From positions 265,704-329,703 of the forward strand of contig JAHIYE010000013.1 of NCBI GenBank assembly GCA_018815325.1: 64,000 nt of DNA, in the 5' to 3' direction. The position numbers and the translations under genes are program-made. The stretch's first letter is position 1; each line of letters starts with the position of its first letter. This document shows positions 17,681-26,501 of the stretch, piece by piece. The notes beneath the pieces are model-generated. The model was not told where the DNA came from, did no database searches, and was given only the letters and a program-made list of their open reading frames with translations. Source of the DNA: Gammaproteobacteria bacterium (lineage in GTDB: Bacteria; Pseudomonadota; Gammaproteobacteria; Burkholderiales; Burkholderiaceae_C).

Positions 17681-18460
17681 ATGCCCGCACAACTCATCAG
17701 CACCAGCCATGGACAGACCATGGTACTTACGCTCTCCAACCCAGGTCACCGCAATGCGCTGGGCCCGGAAATGTATGCCGCAGGTGTCGAGGCCCTGAAT
17801 GCAACCGAAAGCAGCGCCGACGTTCGCAGTGTGGTGATCGCCGGCGAAGGCACGCTGTTCAGTGCCGGCGGCAACCTGCAACGCCTGCAAGCCAACCGCG
17901 AACTGCCCCCAGAGATCCAGGCGCAAAGCATCGAGGGACTGCATAACTGGATTGAAGCGATCCGCACGTTTCCCAAACCCGTGATTGCCGCTGTCGAAGG
18001 CGCTGCGGCAGGCGCCGGCTTTTCGCTCGCACTGGCATGTGATTTCATTGTGGCGGCCAGTGACGCCGTGTTCGTGATGGCCTACAGCAACATTGCCCTG
18101 TCGCCCGATGGTGGCGGCAGCTGGAGTCTGAGCCAGACATTACCCCGCCAGTTGGCCAGCGAGTTGCTGATGTGCGGCGAGCGCATCGATGCCCAGCGCC
18201 TCCATGGTTTTGGCATCGTCAACCAGATCGCCAAACCGGGCAATGCGCTGGATGATGCGCTCACACTGGCGGAGCGTCTCAATGCCCGCGCGCCCAATGC
18301 GCTGGCCAGCATCAAGGAGTTACTCAACGAGGCCCCACACGCCACGCTAGGCAAGCACCTTGCTGAAGAACGCACACATTTCGTTCGCAACCTGCATCAC
18401 AAGAACGCGGGCATCGGCATCGCCGCTTTTCTGTCCAAGCAGCCTCCTCGCTTCGAATAA
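17681..18460 (+). CDS. Enoyl-CoA hydratase/isomerase family protein
   Basis: A 259-residue crotonase-fold protein. The oxyanion-hole segments are GTLFSAGGNLQ and GAAAGAGFSLALACDFIVAA. The usual hydratase Glu position carries Asp in ALSPDGGGSWSL, a pattern seen in isomerase- and ring-opening-type members, including the group annotated as alternative oxepin-CoA hydrolase. Together with the preceding PaaH-like gene this hints at aromatic acyl-CoA breakdown, but the exact reaction is uncertain. Confidence 0.85.
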   Translation: MPAQLISTSHGQTMVLTLSNPGHRNALGPEMYAAGVEALNATESSADVRSVVIAGEGTLFSAGGNLQRLQANRELPPEIQAQSIEGLHNWIEAIRTFPKPVIAAVEGAAAGAGFSLALACDFIVAASDAVFVMAYSNIALSPDGGGSWSLSQTLPRQLASELLMCGERIDAQRLHGFGIVNQIAKPGNALDDALTLAERLNARAPNALASIKELLNEAPHATLGKHLAEERTHFVRNLHHKNAGIGIAAFLSKQPPRFE

Positions 18461-18584
18461 CTCGCCGATTTGCACCAGCGCTCCTCAGCGAGAGCGTCAC
18501 TGACGCGCAGGGGACAACCCTGAGCCGCAATGCGCGTCACTCGGGTGACAATGGGGCTGGTAACAGTCACACACACGACAGGAC

Positions 18585-19304
18585 ATGGACGAGCCCATTC
18601 TTAATATCGATGAACGCGAGGCGATCAACTCAGGTCGCTGGTTTTCAACCCTCTCCCCTTCACTGCGGCACGATATCCTGCGATGCGCTTATGTCAAACG
18701 GTACAAGGATGGCGAACTGATCGCCGCCCGCGGCGAACCCCCGGAAGAGTGGATCGCCGTAGCCAAGGGCGCAGTAAGGGTCAGCTCCACCTCGATCACC
18801 GGCAAGCAGATCACGCTGACCTACGTCGAGCCCGGCATCTGGCTTGGCGATGTGGCGATCTTCGACGGCAACAGCCGGACCCACGATGCCTATGCACATG
18901 GGGACACCACCATCCTGTGTGTAGCCAAGGCGGATTTCAAGAAAGTCCTCTCCACCCACGTCGAACTCTACGAAGCCATGTTGCGCCTGCATGCAAGGCG
19001 CATCCGCCAGCTCTACGGTCTGGTCGAAGACCTCAACACACTGCCGCTGCGCGCACGGCTTGCCAAGCAGTTGCTGCACTTGGTGCGAAGCTACGGTGTA
19101 CCGTCCCTGAGCGACGGGCGCGAGGTCCGCATCGGCCTGCATCTGGCGCAGGAGGAACTGGCTCAGTTGCTGGGGGCCTCACGTCAACGCGTCAACCAGG
19201 AGCTCAAGGCCATGGAGCGCGACGATGCCATTCGCATCGAGCCCGGTGGTCTGGTAATCCGCGACCGCGATGCGCTCATGACCATCATTGAATCCGACAA
19301 ATAG
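18585..19304 (+). CDS. Crp/Fnr family transcriptional regulator
   Basis: A 239-residue regulator with a cyclic-nucleotide-binding type beta-roll (about residues 20-130, YKDGELIAARGEPPEEW and GIWLGDVAIFDG) and a C-terminal winged helix (LAQEELAQLLGASRQRVNQELKAMERD). The N-terminus lacks the cysteine cluster of oxygen-sensing Fnr, so it does not bind an iron-sulphur cluster in that way. It sits between acyl-CoA genes, 12 bp before the phosphotransferase gene, so it may control or be cotranscribed with them. Confidence 0.88.
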   Translation: MDEPILNIDEREAINSGRWFSTLSPSLRHDILRCAYVKRYKDGELIAARGEPPEEWIAVAKGAVRVSSTSITGKQITLTYVEPGIWLGDVAIFDGNSRTHDAYAHGDTTILCVAKADFKKVLSTHVELYEAMLRLHARRIRQLYGLVEDLNTLPLRARLAKQLLHLVRSYGVPSLSDGREVRIGLHLAQEELAQLLGASRQRVNQELKAMERDDAIRIEPGGLVIRDRDALMTIIESDK

Positions 19305-19315
19305 CACAACAGCGC

Positions 19316-20401
19316 ATGAGCAATTACGATCATTTCACCGGCACCCGCCCTGTTTCAGACACCCATGCTGTCGACGAGGCCGCCCTGTGCCAATGGCTCG
19401 AGAAAAACCTGCCCGGTTTTGCAGGCCCCTTGCAGCTTGAAATGTTCAAGGGTGGCCAGTCCAATCCGACATACAAACTGATCACACCGCAGCAAAGCTA
19501 TGTGATGCGTGCCAAGCCTGGTCCCGTGGCCAAGCTGCTGCCCTCCGCACATGCGGTAGAGCGTGAGTTTGCCGTGATGAGTGGTCTCCACGGCACCGCG
19601 GTGCCCGTGGCACGCATGTATTGCCTGTGCGAGGATGAATCCGTCATTGGGCGTGCGTTCTACGTCATGGAGTTTGTTCAGGGACGTGTTCTGTGGGATC
19701 AGGCCCTGCCCGACATGAACAAGGCCGAGAGGGGTGAGATATACGACGAGATGAACCGCGTCATCGCAGCCCTGCACAGCGTGAAGTTTGCTGACCGGGG
19801 GCTGGCCGGCTACGGCAAACCAGGCAATTATTTCGAGCGCCAGATTGGCCGCTGGAGCAAGCAGTACAGCGCCTCCATCACCCAGCCGATCGAGGAGATG
19901 GACAAGCTCATGGCCTGGTTGCCCGCCCATATCCCGGCTGCGGCCCGCGACGAATCCATGGTCAGCATCGTGCATGGTGACTACCGCCTCGATAACCTGA
20001 TATTCCACCCCACCGAGCCGCGTGTCCTGGCCGTGCTGGACTGGGAACTCTCCACGCTGGGCCACCCCCTGGCGGATTTCAGCTACCACTGCATGGCATG
20101 GCACATTCCGCCCGGCGCCTTTCGCGGCATCGGCGGCCTGGATGTGGCCAGTCTGGGCATTCCCACCGAAGAGGCATACATCCGCCGCTATTGCGAGCGC
20201 ACGGGCCTGACCACGCCAGAGGCACTGAAGACTGACTGGAATTTCTACATGGCCTACAACATGTTTCGCATTGCTGCGATTTTGCAGGGCATCGCCAAGC
20301 GCGTGGAGATGGGAACTGCCAGCAGTGCGCAGGCCGTCAAGTCTGCCGCTGGTGCCCGGCCCCTCGCCCAGATGGCCTGGCAGTTTGCCTGCAAGGCCTG
20401 A
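19316..20401 (+). CDS. Aminoglycoside-phosphotransferase-fold kinase, ACAD10/11-associated
   Basis: A 361-residue protein of the APH/choline kinase fold. Near the N-terminus FKGGQSNPTYKLIT is the phosphate-loop region, VMRAKPGPVAKLLPSAHAVEREF holds the ATP-binding lysine area, IVHGDYRLDNLIFHP is the catalytic Brenner motif (Asp and Asn present) and AVLDWELSTLGHPLAD the metal-binding motif. Such proteins are encoded next to, or fused with, acyl-CoA dehydrogenases in eukaryotic ACAD10/11, where they phosphorylate 4-hydroxyacyl-CoA. The next gene here is exactly such a dehydrogenase, which supports a role in 4-hydroxy acid catabolism. Confidence 0.85.
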   Translation: MSNYDHFTGTRPVSDTHAVDEAALCQWLEKNLPGFAGPLQLEMFKGGQSNPTYKLITPQQSYVMRAKPGPVAKLLPSAHAVEREFAVMSGLHGTAVPVARMYCLCEDESVIGRAFYVMEFVQGRVLWDQALPDMNKAERGEIYDEMNRVIAALHSVKFADRGLAGYGKPGNYFERQIGRWSKQYSASITQPIEEMDKLMAWLPAHIPAAARDESMVSIVHGDYRLDNLIFHPTEPRVLAVLDWELSTLGHPLADFSYHCMAWHIPPGAFRGIGGLDVASLGIPTEEAYIRRYCERTGLTTPEALKTDWNFYMAYNMFRIAAILQGIAKRVEMGTASSAQAVKSAAGARPLAQMAWQFACKA

Positions 20402-20449
20402 GCCCCATTCAATTTTTTGCGATAGCGCGCCATTCACAGGAGACCCCAG

Positions 20450-21724
20450 ATGGACTTTGACTACTCCCCCAAAACCAAAGAGCTGCAAGGCCGTTTGCTG
20501 AAATTCATGGACGAGTTCATTTACCCGTCCGAGCAGGCTTACCACGACGAAATCGCTGCGAACACGGCTGCTGGCAAGCGCTGGACGCCCCTGCAAACCA
20601 TTGAGAATCTCAAACCCAAGGCGCACGCCGCCGGACTGTGGAACCTGTTTCTGCCGGTGGACAGCGCCCAGGCTTCCGGCTACACAGGTGCAGGCCTGAC
20701 CAACCTCGAATACGCACCCCTGGCCGAGATCATGGGCCGTGTGCCATGGGCCAGCGAAGTCTTCAACTGCTCCGCTCCCGACACCGGCAACATGGAAACC
20801 ATCGCCCGCTACGGCTCAGAGGAAAACAAGCAGCGCTGGCTCAAGCCCCTGCTCGAAGGCAAGATCCGTTCAGCCTTTGCCATGACCGAACCAGAAGTCG
20901 CCTCGTCCGACGCCACCAACATCATGACCCGCATCGAGCGACAGGGCGATGAATACGTCATCAACGGTCGCAAGTGGTGGACCTCCGGCGCGGGTGACCC
21001 CCGCTGCGCCATCTACATCACCATGGGCAAGACCGACCCCGATGCGCCCCGCCACTCACAGCAGAGCATGGTGCTGGTGCCGGCCAACACGCCTGGTCTC
21101 AAAGTGGTGCGTCCGCTTGATGTCTTCGGCTACGACGATGCGCCCCATGGCCACATGGAGGTGCTCTTCGAGAACGTGCGGGTGCCCACCTCCAACATCC
21201 TGCTCGGCGAGGGCCGTGGCTTTGAGATAGCCCAGGGTCGCCTGGGCCCGGGACGCATTCACCATTGCATGCGCCTCATCGGCCTGGCAGAGCGTGCCCT
21301 GGAGCTGATGTGCAAGCGAGCCTCCTCGCGTGTAGCCTTTGGCAAGCCCGTGGCAGCACAGACCGTGACGCAGGAACGCATTGCCGAAGCACGCTGCAAG
21401 ATCGACATGGCGCGGCTGCTGACACTGAAAGCCGCCTGGACCATGGACATGGCTGGCAACAAGGTAGCCAAAGCCGAGATTGCCATGATCAAGGTGGTAG
21501 CACCCAGCATGGCCTGCCAGGTGATCGACTGGGCGATCCAGGTCCACGGTGGCGGGGGCGTGAGCGGCGATTTTCCCTTGGCCTATGCCTATACGGCCGC
21601 ACGGACGCTGCGCTTTGCGGATGGTCCGGATGAGGTACACCGCAATGCCATTGCGAAGCTTGAACTCGGAAAATATGCCGCTTCACCGCGCGAAGTGGAG
21701 ATGCCGATCACTCGAGGCTGCTGA
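20450..21724 (+). CDS. Acyl-CoA dehydrogenase, ACAD10/11 type
   Basis: A 424-residue flavin-dependent acyl-CoA dehydrogenase. Features: [17 protein letters not shown] (flavin and substrate region), [37 protein letters not shown], and the C-terminal [34 protein letters not shown] containing the flavin contact. It follows the phosphotransferase gene after 48 bp. Together they match the two activities of ACAD10/11, which turn 4-phosphoacyl-CoA into an enoyl-CoA feeding beta-oxidation; this pairing is established for the eukaryotic proteins and inferred here. Confidence 0.9.
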   Translation: MDFDYSPKTKELQGRLLKFMDEFIYPSEQAYHDEIAANTAAGKRWTPLQTIENLKPKAHAAGLWNLFLPVDSAQASGYTGAGLTNLEYAPLAEIMGRVPWASEVFNCSAPDTGNMETIARYGSEENKQRWLKPLLEGKIRSAFAMTEPEVASSDATNIMTRIERQGDEYVINGRKWWTSGAGDPRCAIYITMGKTDPDAPRHSQQSMVLVPANTPGLKVVRPLDVFGYDDAPHGHMEVLFENVRVPTSNILLGEGRGFEIAQGRLGPGRIHHCMRLIGLAERALELMCKRASSRVAFGKPVAAQTVTQERIAEARCKIDMARLLTLKAAWTMDMAGNKVAKAEIAMIKVVAPSMACQVIDWAIQVHGGGGVSGDFPLAYAYTAARTLRFADGPDEVHRNAIAKLELGKYAASPREVEMPITRGC

Positions 21725-21740
21725 GACAAGAAACCTGTTT

Positions 21741-21793
21741 GCTCCTTTTTTTATAGCTATATGCGCTGATTCAAAAAGGGCTACAGGCCAAAA
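21741..21793. repeat. GCTA...ATAGC element, intergenic copy
   Basis: The core GCTCCTTTTTTTATAGC at 21741-21757 is followed by TATGCGCTGATTC and a second arm ending AGGCCAAAA. This is one of the most complete copies in the window and lies just after the acyl-CoA dehydrogenase stop. Confidence 0.8.
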
Positions 21794-22116
21794 GCATCAC
21801 TCATTTCTGGCGAATGCCAGTGTTGAAACTGCTGAGCGGAGCGGCATGCTTCGCTCAGTAGCCACGCGGTCTTTGAGCAGCGTCAGGCCAAAAATCAGGA
21901 TGGCAATCTCCGGCGGCAAGTCCAGGTCAGCACAGGCACGTCATTCTTCGCCCAGGATGAAGCGCCAGTAAGGCGGCCCCATGACCATGCGCCCCACCAC
22001 CGAGAACCGGCGTACCGGCATGGGTCCGGTGCAGGCCAAGCCAAGACAGTCAGCCCATGCCGACACACAGCCATCCTGCACACCGGAGTCCAGATCCTGC
22101 CGCTCCTCATGCTGGT
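21794..22116. other. Intergenic stretch with a possible decayed open frame
   Basis: No convincing gene. On the minus strand a frame stays open from 22144 to a stop at 21941-21943 and would end PMPVRRFSVVGRMV, MGPPYWRFILGEE, which looks protein-like, but it lacks a sensible start or ribosome site and was not recognised. It may be a remnant. Confidence 0.3.
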
Positions 22117-22141
22117 GACTCTTATTGCAAAAGAGTCTTTT
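22117..22141 (+). terminator. Terminator-like hairpin before the GST gene
   Basis: GACTCTT at 22117-22123 pairs with AAGAGTC at 22131-22137 around a 7-nt loop, followed by TTTT. It could end readthrough from the acyl-CoA dehydrogenase operon before the GST gene. Confidence 0.55.
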
Positions 22142-22214
22142 CAGCTACGCCAGCATGAAAATGCAAACTCTCCTAAAGTTCAGCTCATCATTTAACCCCA
22201 TGACAAGGACTGCC

Positions 22215-22910
22215 ATGATTGACGTTTACTCCTGGGCCACGCCCAATGGGCACAAAGTGCACATCATGCTGGAAGAATGCGGCCTGCCCTACCGCGCCAT
22301 TCCCGTGAACATCGGCACCGGGGATCAATTCAAGGCCGAGTTTCTCAAGATCAGCCCCAACAACAAGATCCCCGCCATTGTCGACCCACAGGGCCCCGAT
22401 GGCCGTCCCATCAGCTTGTTTGAGTCGGGCGCAATCCTGCTCTACCTGGCTGCCAAAACCGGCAAGTTCCTGCCCCGCTCGGACAGGGACAAATTTGAGG
22501 TGCTCCAATGGCTCATGTTCCAGATGGGGGGCGTGGGCCCCATGCTGGGCCAGGCCCATCATTTCCGCATCTATGCCCCTGAAAAGATTGACTACGCGGT
22601 CAATCGATATACCAATGAAGCGAAGCGCCTGTATGGCGTGATGGAACGGCAACTGGCCAGGCACCCCTACATCGCCGGCGCAGACTACAGCATTGCAGAC
22701 ATTGCGATCTTTCCCTGGCTGCGAAGCTGGCAGAACCAGGGCATCGACTGGTCAGACTACCCCAGACTCAAGACCTGGTTCGACACCCTCTCGGAGCGGC
22801 CCGCCGTCAAGCGGGGGGTGGAGGTGCTGACCGCATTGCGCAAGCCCATCACGGACGAAAAAGCGAGAGAGGTATTGTTTGGGCTGACGCAGTATCAGCA
22901 GCGATCGTAA
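22215..22910 (+). CDS. Glutathione S-transferase, YfcG/YghU-like (Nu class)
   Basis: A 231-residue GST. The N-terminal thioredoxin-fold domain starts MIDVYSWATPNGHKVHIMLEE and includes ISPNNKIPAIVD with the cis-proline and LFESGAILLYLAAKTG, the glutathione gamma-glutamyl contact. The C-terminal helical domain holds GADYSIADIAIFPW, the N-capping motif. The TPNGHKV segment is typical of the disulphide-bond reductase group (YfcG, YghU) that works with two glutathiones. The start at 22215 matches the family; an in-frame start 90 bases upstream would overlap the hairpin region. Confidence 0.9.
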   Translation: MIDVYSWATPNGHKVHIMLEECGLPYRAIPVNIGTGDQFKAEFLKISPNNKIPAIVDPQGPDGRPISLFESGAILLYLAAKTGKFLPRSDRDKFEVLQWLMFQMGGVGPMLGQAHHFRIYAPEKIDYAVNRYTNEAKRLYGVMERQLARHPYIAGADYSIADIAIFPWLRSWQNQGIDWSDYPRLKTWFDTLSERPAVKRGVEVLTALRKPITDEKAREVLFGLTQYQQRS

Positions 22911-22947
22911 GCCCTGGGTGATGAATGCAGGCCTGTTGCCTCGCGCT

Positions 22948-24204
22948 TCACACAGGCATGATGTCAAGCCCTGACCATAATTCATTCAGATCAGGGAAAT
23001 GCCACTTCGCCGGATCTTCCCGTGCCTCAATCTTTTCCGTGGCATCAGGCTGCGACAAATCCACCAGCTCCGGTGGTATCCGCATACCGGCCTTGATGGA
23101 ATAGAACACCTTGACACACGGCGTCACGAGTTTCTCGGTCTGATCGACCACCACGCCAATGCGCCCGGAACTCAGGCGCACGAGTGAGCCCACCGGGTAG
23201 ATGCCCAGGCATTTGACGAAGGCCTGAAACACCTCCACATCGAAGTGGCCATTCTTCGACCACTTGGCCATATTCCGCAAGGATTCGGAAGGGTCCCAAC
23301 CTGCCTTGTAGGGGCGGTTCGAGGTGATGGCGTCATAGACGTCACAGACAGCGCCCATCTTGGCGTAGATGCTGATCGCATCGCCGGAAAGCCTGTCGGG
23401 ATACCCCGAGCCATCCACCTTCTCATGGTGATGCAAACAGACGTCGAGTACAACCGCATCCACGCTGCCGCTCTGGAGCAGCAGCCGGTGTCCTTCGCGG
23501 GGATGACGCTTGATAATGGCGAATTCGTCGTCGGTCAACTTGCCCGGCTTGTTGAGCACCTCCATGGGCATCATTGCCTTGCCCAGGTCGTGCATCAGAC
23601 CGGCAACGCCAGCCACTCGCGCCTGCTCCTCCACAAACCCCAGTTGCCGCCCGAGTGCCACCATCATCGCGCAGACCGCTACCGAGTGCATGTAGGTATA
23701 GTCGTCCGCCGTCTTGAGCCGAGCCAGGCTAATCAGCGCATTGGCGTTGCGCATGACCGAATCCGATATCTCCATAACCAGCTTATTGACCCCCTCGGCA
23801 TCCACCGAATTCCCCATGCGGGCCTCGTTGAACATGGACACCACAGCGTCCTTGGCCTGGGCGCAAATTTGGGCTGCCCGGTGCACTTCCACGCTCATGG
23901 CGACACGTCTATTCACGACAGGAGGGGAAAGCGGAACGTCTGCTCCCTCCCTGGATTCAACAGGTGCCGCCGCCGGGGGCTGGGAGACATTGTCGCGCTG
24001 TGACGAGCCATCGGACACACAGTCCAGACCTTTGGAAGAATCGATCCAGACTTCCTTGATGGGGCTGGCCTGTACGGCATCAATTTCTTTTTGGCTCTGG
24101 ATCACGAAACCGCTGCGCCAGAAAGGGTGATCCATCCAGGAGCCACAGAACTGCTTCAGGTACATCCCGATGACAAGTTGGTCAACGTTGATCTTTTTTT
24201 CCAT
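22948..24204 (-). CDS. HD-GYP c-di-GMP phosphodiesterase with DUF3391 N-terminus
   Basis: A 418-residue protein. Residues about 1-130 (MEKKINVDQLVIGMYLKQ) form the DUF3391 module. The HD-GYP domain follows, with the HD pair in LMHDLGKAMMP near residue 205, LHHHEKVDGSGYPDRLSG near residue 268 and YDAITSNRPYKAG; all catalytic residues are present, so it should hydrolyse c-di-GMP. It lies 66 bp after mshN on the same strand, at the end of the mshI-N operon. A phosphodiesterase here would oppose c-di-GMP activation of the pilus ATPase MshE (inference). Vibrio msh loci carry a different regulatory gene, mshH. Confidence 0.92.
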   Translation of the reverse strand: MEKKINVDQLVIGMYLKQFCGSWMDHPFWRSGFVIQSQKEIDAVQASPIKEVWIDSSKGLDCVSDGSSQRDNVSQPPAAAPVESREGADVPLSPPVVNRRVAMSVEVHRAAQICAQAKDAVVSMFNEARMGNSVDAEGVNKLVMEISDSVMRNANALISLARLKTADDYTYMHSVAVCAMMVALGRQLGFVEEQARVAGVAGLMHDLGKAMMPMEVLNKPGKLTDDEFAIIKRHPREGHRLLLQSGSVDAVVLDVCLHHHEKVDGSGYPDRLSGDAISIYAKMGAVCDVYDAITSNRPYKAGWDPSESLRNMAKWSKNGHFDVEVFQAFVKCLGIYPVGSLVRLSSGRIGVVVDQTEKLVTPCVKVFYSIKAGMRIPPELVDLSQPDATEKIEAREDPAKWHFPDLNELWSGLDIMPV

Positions 24205-24270
24205 AGGTCAGGCCGGCTCGGTGGAGCCTGAGCGAGTCAATATGCTGTCCGTGCCCAGCATGCCACCAGT

Positions 24271-25509
24271 TCAGCGTTCGAGCAGCGGTACGCCCAATTG
24301 GCGCAAATACGCCACCACCTCGGGATTGACCACGCCAGAAGACCTCGCCTTCTCCGCCAGCTCAGCCGCCGCACCGGTTTGCCCCTGCACAGCCAACGAT
24401 ACAGCTGCACCCAGCATCCAGCGCGGCTCACCTGGACGCAGCTTCAAGGCATTCTGGTAGGAACTGGCCGAGTCCTGGTGTTTGGCAAGCCGTTGTGCGG
24501 CATTGCCGCGAACTGCCCACAGGTCAGCCTGACCTGCAACCACGGGCTCCAGATGCACCAACAGGTCCCACACATCCTTGACATGCCCTTGCAGCAGCTC
24601 CATGCGTGTCAATTCACGAACCAGGGATGCAAATACCGACAAGGCAGCTGGCTCAGACGCTGGGCTGATTGAGCGCTCAGCAAGCGCGACCGCCTTGCGC
24701 ATCAAATCGATGGCGGCATCGCGGCCACCTGAACTCCACAGACTCTGCGCCTGCGCCAATACCTGCAGTGCAGCCACCTGATCCGACGGCGGTGGCACAC
24801 CCGCAGAAGCGCTCTCAGCCGGTTTCGCAGCCCCCTTCAATCTGGATGCGCGAGGGGCTGCGGAGCTGACCGGTGAACGAATTGGCACCGGTGCAGCGAC
24901 ACCGGCAGAAGCCGGCATCTCAGCCAATTCGACAGGGGCTTGCGGTGCTTTGGCAGGCTCCGCAGCCGGGGGCTTGCTGTTCGCGCTTGGCTTAGTCTTG
25001 GCTGTCGCAGCGGGAACCACCTTGGATGGCACCACAGGCATGGGTGTCATTTCCTCCACAACCAGGGAACTTTCAACCTTGCTCACGGCAGGCATAGGCA
25101 AAGCTTCGGTCTTGCTCCCTGGCGCTGGAGCTGCGCTATCTGCAAGGCTGACGGATGCTGGCTCGACAGAAGGCGCAGGGCTTTCGGAGGCTACTTCCTG
25201 CGGGACTGGCACACTGATGGGCGCAGCTACCGGCCCTGATACAGGATTCGCCACGGGCATCGTTCTGGAGGGAAGAAACATGCTCACATCTGCCCCCAAG
25301 TACCACCAGCCCGCCACCAGCAGACCGATTGCCAGGAACAAGGTCAAAGGCAAAAACCGCCACATCTTCGACATGCGCCCGTCCTCAGGCGGGTTTCGTT
25401 CCTTCACGCTCGACACACCGGCCATGCCAGATTGCTGCCCCGTGATCGCACCCGCAGCGCCGGAGCGCCTGCTGTCCAAATCCCGCAGCATCTTGTTGAT
25501 CACACTCAC
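24271..25509 (-). CDS. mshN: MSHA biogenesis protein MshN (TPR protein)
   Basis: A 412-residue inner-membrane anchored TPR protein. It begins VINKMLRDLDSRRSG, the characteristic MshN/ExeB-like N-terminus, followed by one membrane helix (WRFLPLTLFLAIGLLVAGWW, residues about 50-70). A long Ala/Pro/Val-rich linker spans residues 75-240, and TPR repeats occupy the C-terminus. The start is GTG, overlapping the mshM stop by four bases, so translation is coupled. Its role would be to support secretin or pilus assembly in the periplasm. Confidence 0.88.
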   Translation of the reverse strand: MSVINKMLRDLDSRRSGAAGAITGQQSGMAGVSSVKERNPPEDGRMSKMWRFLPLTLFLAIGLLVAGWWYLGADVSMFLPSRTMPVANPVSGPVAAPISVPVPQEVASESPAPSVEPASVSLADSAAPAPGSKTEALPMPAVSKVESSLVVEEMTPMPVVPSKVVPAATAKTKPSANSKPPAAEPAKAPQAPVELAEMPASAGVAAPVPIRSPVSSAAPRASRLKGAAKPAESASAGVPPPSDQVAALQVLAQAQSLWSSGGRDAAIDLMRKAVALAERSISPASEPAALSVFASLVRELTRMELLQGHVKDVWDLLVHLEPVVAGQADLWAVRGNAAQRLAKHQDSASSYQNALKLRPGEPRWMLGAAVSLAVQGQTGAAAELAEKARSSGVVNPEVVAYLRQLGVPLLER

Positions 25510-26501
25510 ACCACTCTCCCCGTCTGAGTGTCATGGCTCTCCTCAATGGGCAGCGTGTCCGACCAGACAGAATCATTCTGCAAATCGCGTACGCTTTCCT
25601 TGTAAACATCCCGTATCGCATCCTTACCCGCAGCAGACGCCGCAGTTCGCCCCCTGAACCAACTGAACAAGGAGGCAGACTGACGAATGCCAGGCGTATC
25701 GGATGCTGCCAGTCGAATGTGGCGCTTCTTCACCTGGCGCCCATTCTCGCCATAGACCAGCATCAGGCTTTTGTTCGCCAGTACATTGATCAGCCGTGGC
25801 ACACCCCCACTGTATTTGTGCAGGGCCACTGCGGCACTTTTGTCAAACAGGCGGATATCCGTCAACTCGTCCATCGCAGCAGTCGCCAGTCGATGCTCAA
25901 GATAGGCCGGCACAGAATGAGGTGCCAAGGGCCCAAGGCGTTCACTGAAGGTGATGCGCTGCAATAACTGTCTGATCTCGGGACGGGACAGACGCTGATC
26001 CAGTTCAGGTTGCCCCAGCAAAACCAGTTGAAGAAGTTTCTGCTTTTCCGTCTCCAGGTTGGAGAGCAAGCGCAGGCTCTCAATTGTTCGCAAGGGAATG
26101 GCCTGCGCCTCGTCAATGCAGACCACCACGCGACGGCCTTCTGCCGCATGATTGAGCAGACACTCCCGCAATGCGTTGAGCAGCATGTGGCGGCTCAATG
26201 GCACAGGCAGCTCGACCTGCAGTTCAATCGCCAGGGCCATCAGCAAATCGTCAGGTCCCATGTCCGGATTGGGGATATAGGCTGTCACACATTCATCCTG
26301 GAGAATTTGCAGCAACTGGCGACACAGTACCGTTTTGCCACAGCCCACTTCACCCACAATTTTCAGAAATCCCTCGCCATTGCGCAAGGAGACAAGCAAG
26401 GTGTTCAGCGCAGCCTGTATGCCCTGGTGCGGGTAAAAGAATACGGAGTCCGGCGTGATCGAAAACGGCGCTTCACGCAAGGAAAAATGCCTCAGGTACA
26501 T
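25506..26501 (-). CDS. mshM: MSHA biogenesis ATPase MshM (ExeA-like AAA)
   Basis: A 331-residue AAA ATPase beginning MYLRHFSLREAPFSITPD, the standard ExeA/MshM opening. Walker A is VGEVGCGKTVLCRQ at about residue 45-58, Walker B VVVCIDEAQAIP at about 125. The ATG at 26501 overlaps the mshL stop as TGATG and is chosen over the GTG codon just before it. A C-terminal segment after residue 260 is rich in basic and Ser residues. It likely helps insert or organise the secretin. Confidence 0.9.
   Translation of the reverse strand: MYLRHFSLREAPFSITPDSVFFYPHQGIQAALNTLLVSLRNGEGFLKIVGEVGCGKTVLCRQLLQILQDECVTAYIPNPDMGPDDLLMALAIELQVELPVPLSRHMLLNALRECLLNHAAEGRRVVVCIDEAQAIPLRTIESLRLLSNLETEKQKLLQLVLLGQPELDQRLSRPEIRQLLQRITFSERLGPLAPHSVPAYLEHRLATAAMDELTDIRLFDKSAAVALHKYSGGVPRLINVLANKSLMLVYGENGRQVKKRHIRLAASDTPGIRQSASLFSWFRGRTAASAAGKDAIRDVYKESVRDLQNDSVWSDTLPIEESHDTQTGRVV

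Noticed and set aside
16498-17739. A 413-codon antisense frame over the PaaH-like gene
   Set aside because: It mirrors the codon structure of a well-supported gene and shows no recognisable motif.
19355-20626. A 423-codon antisense frame over the APH-like kinase gene
   Set aside because: No known domain, and the sense strand encodes an intact kinase with all motifs.
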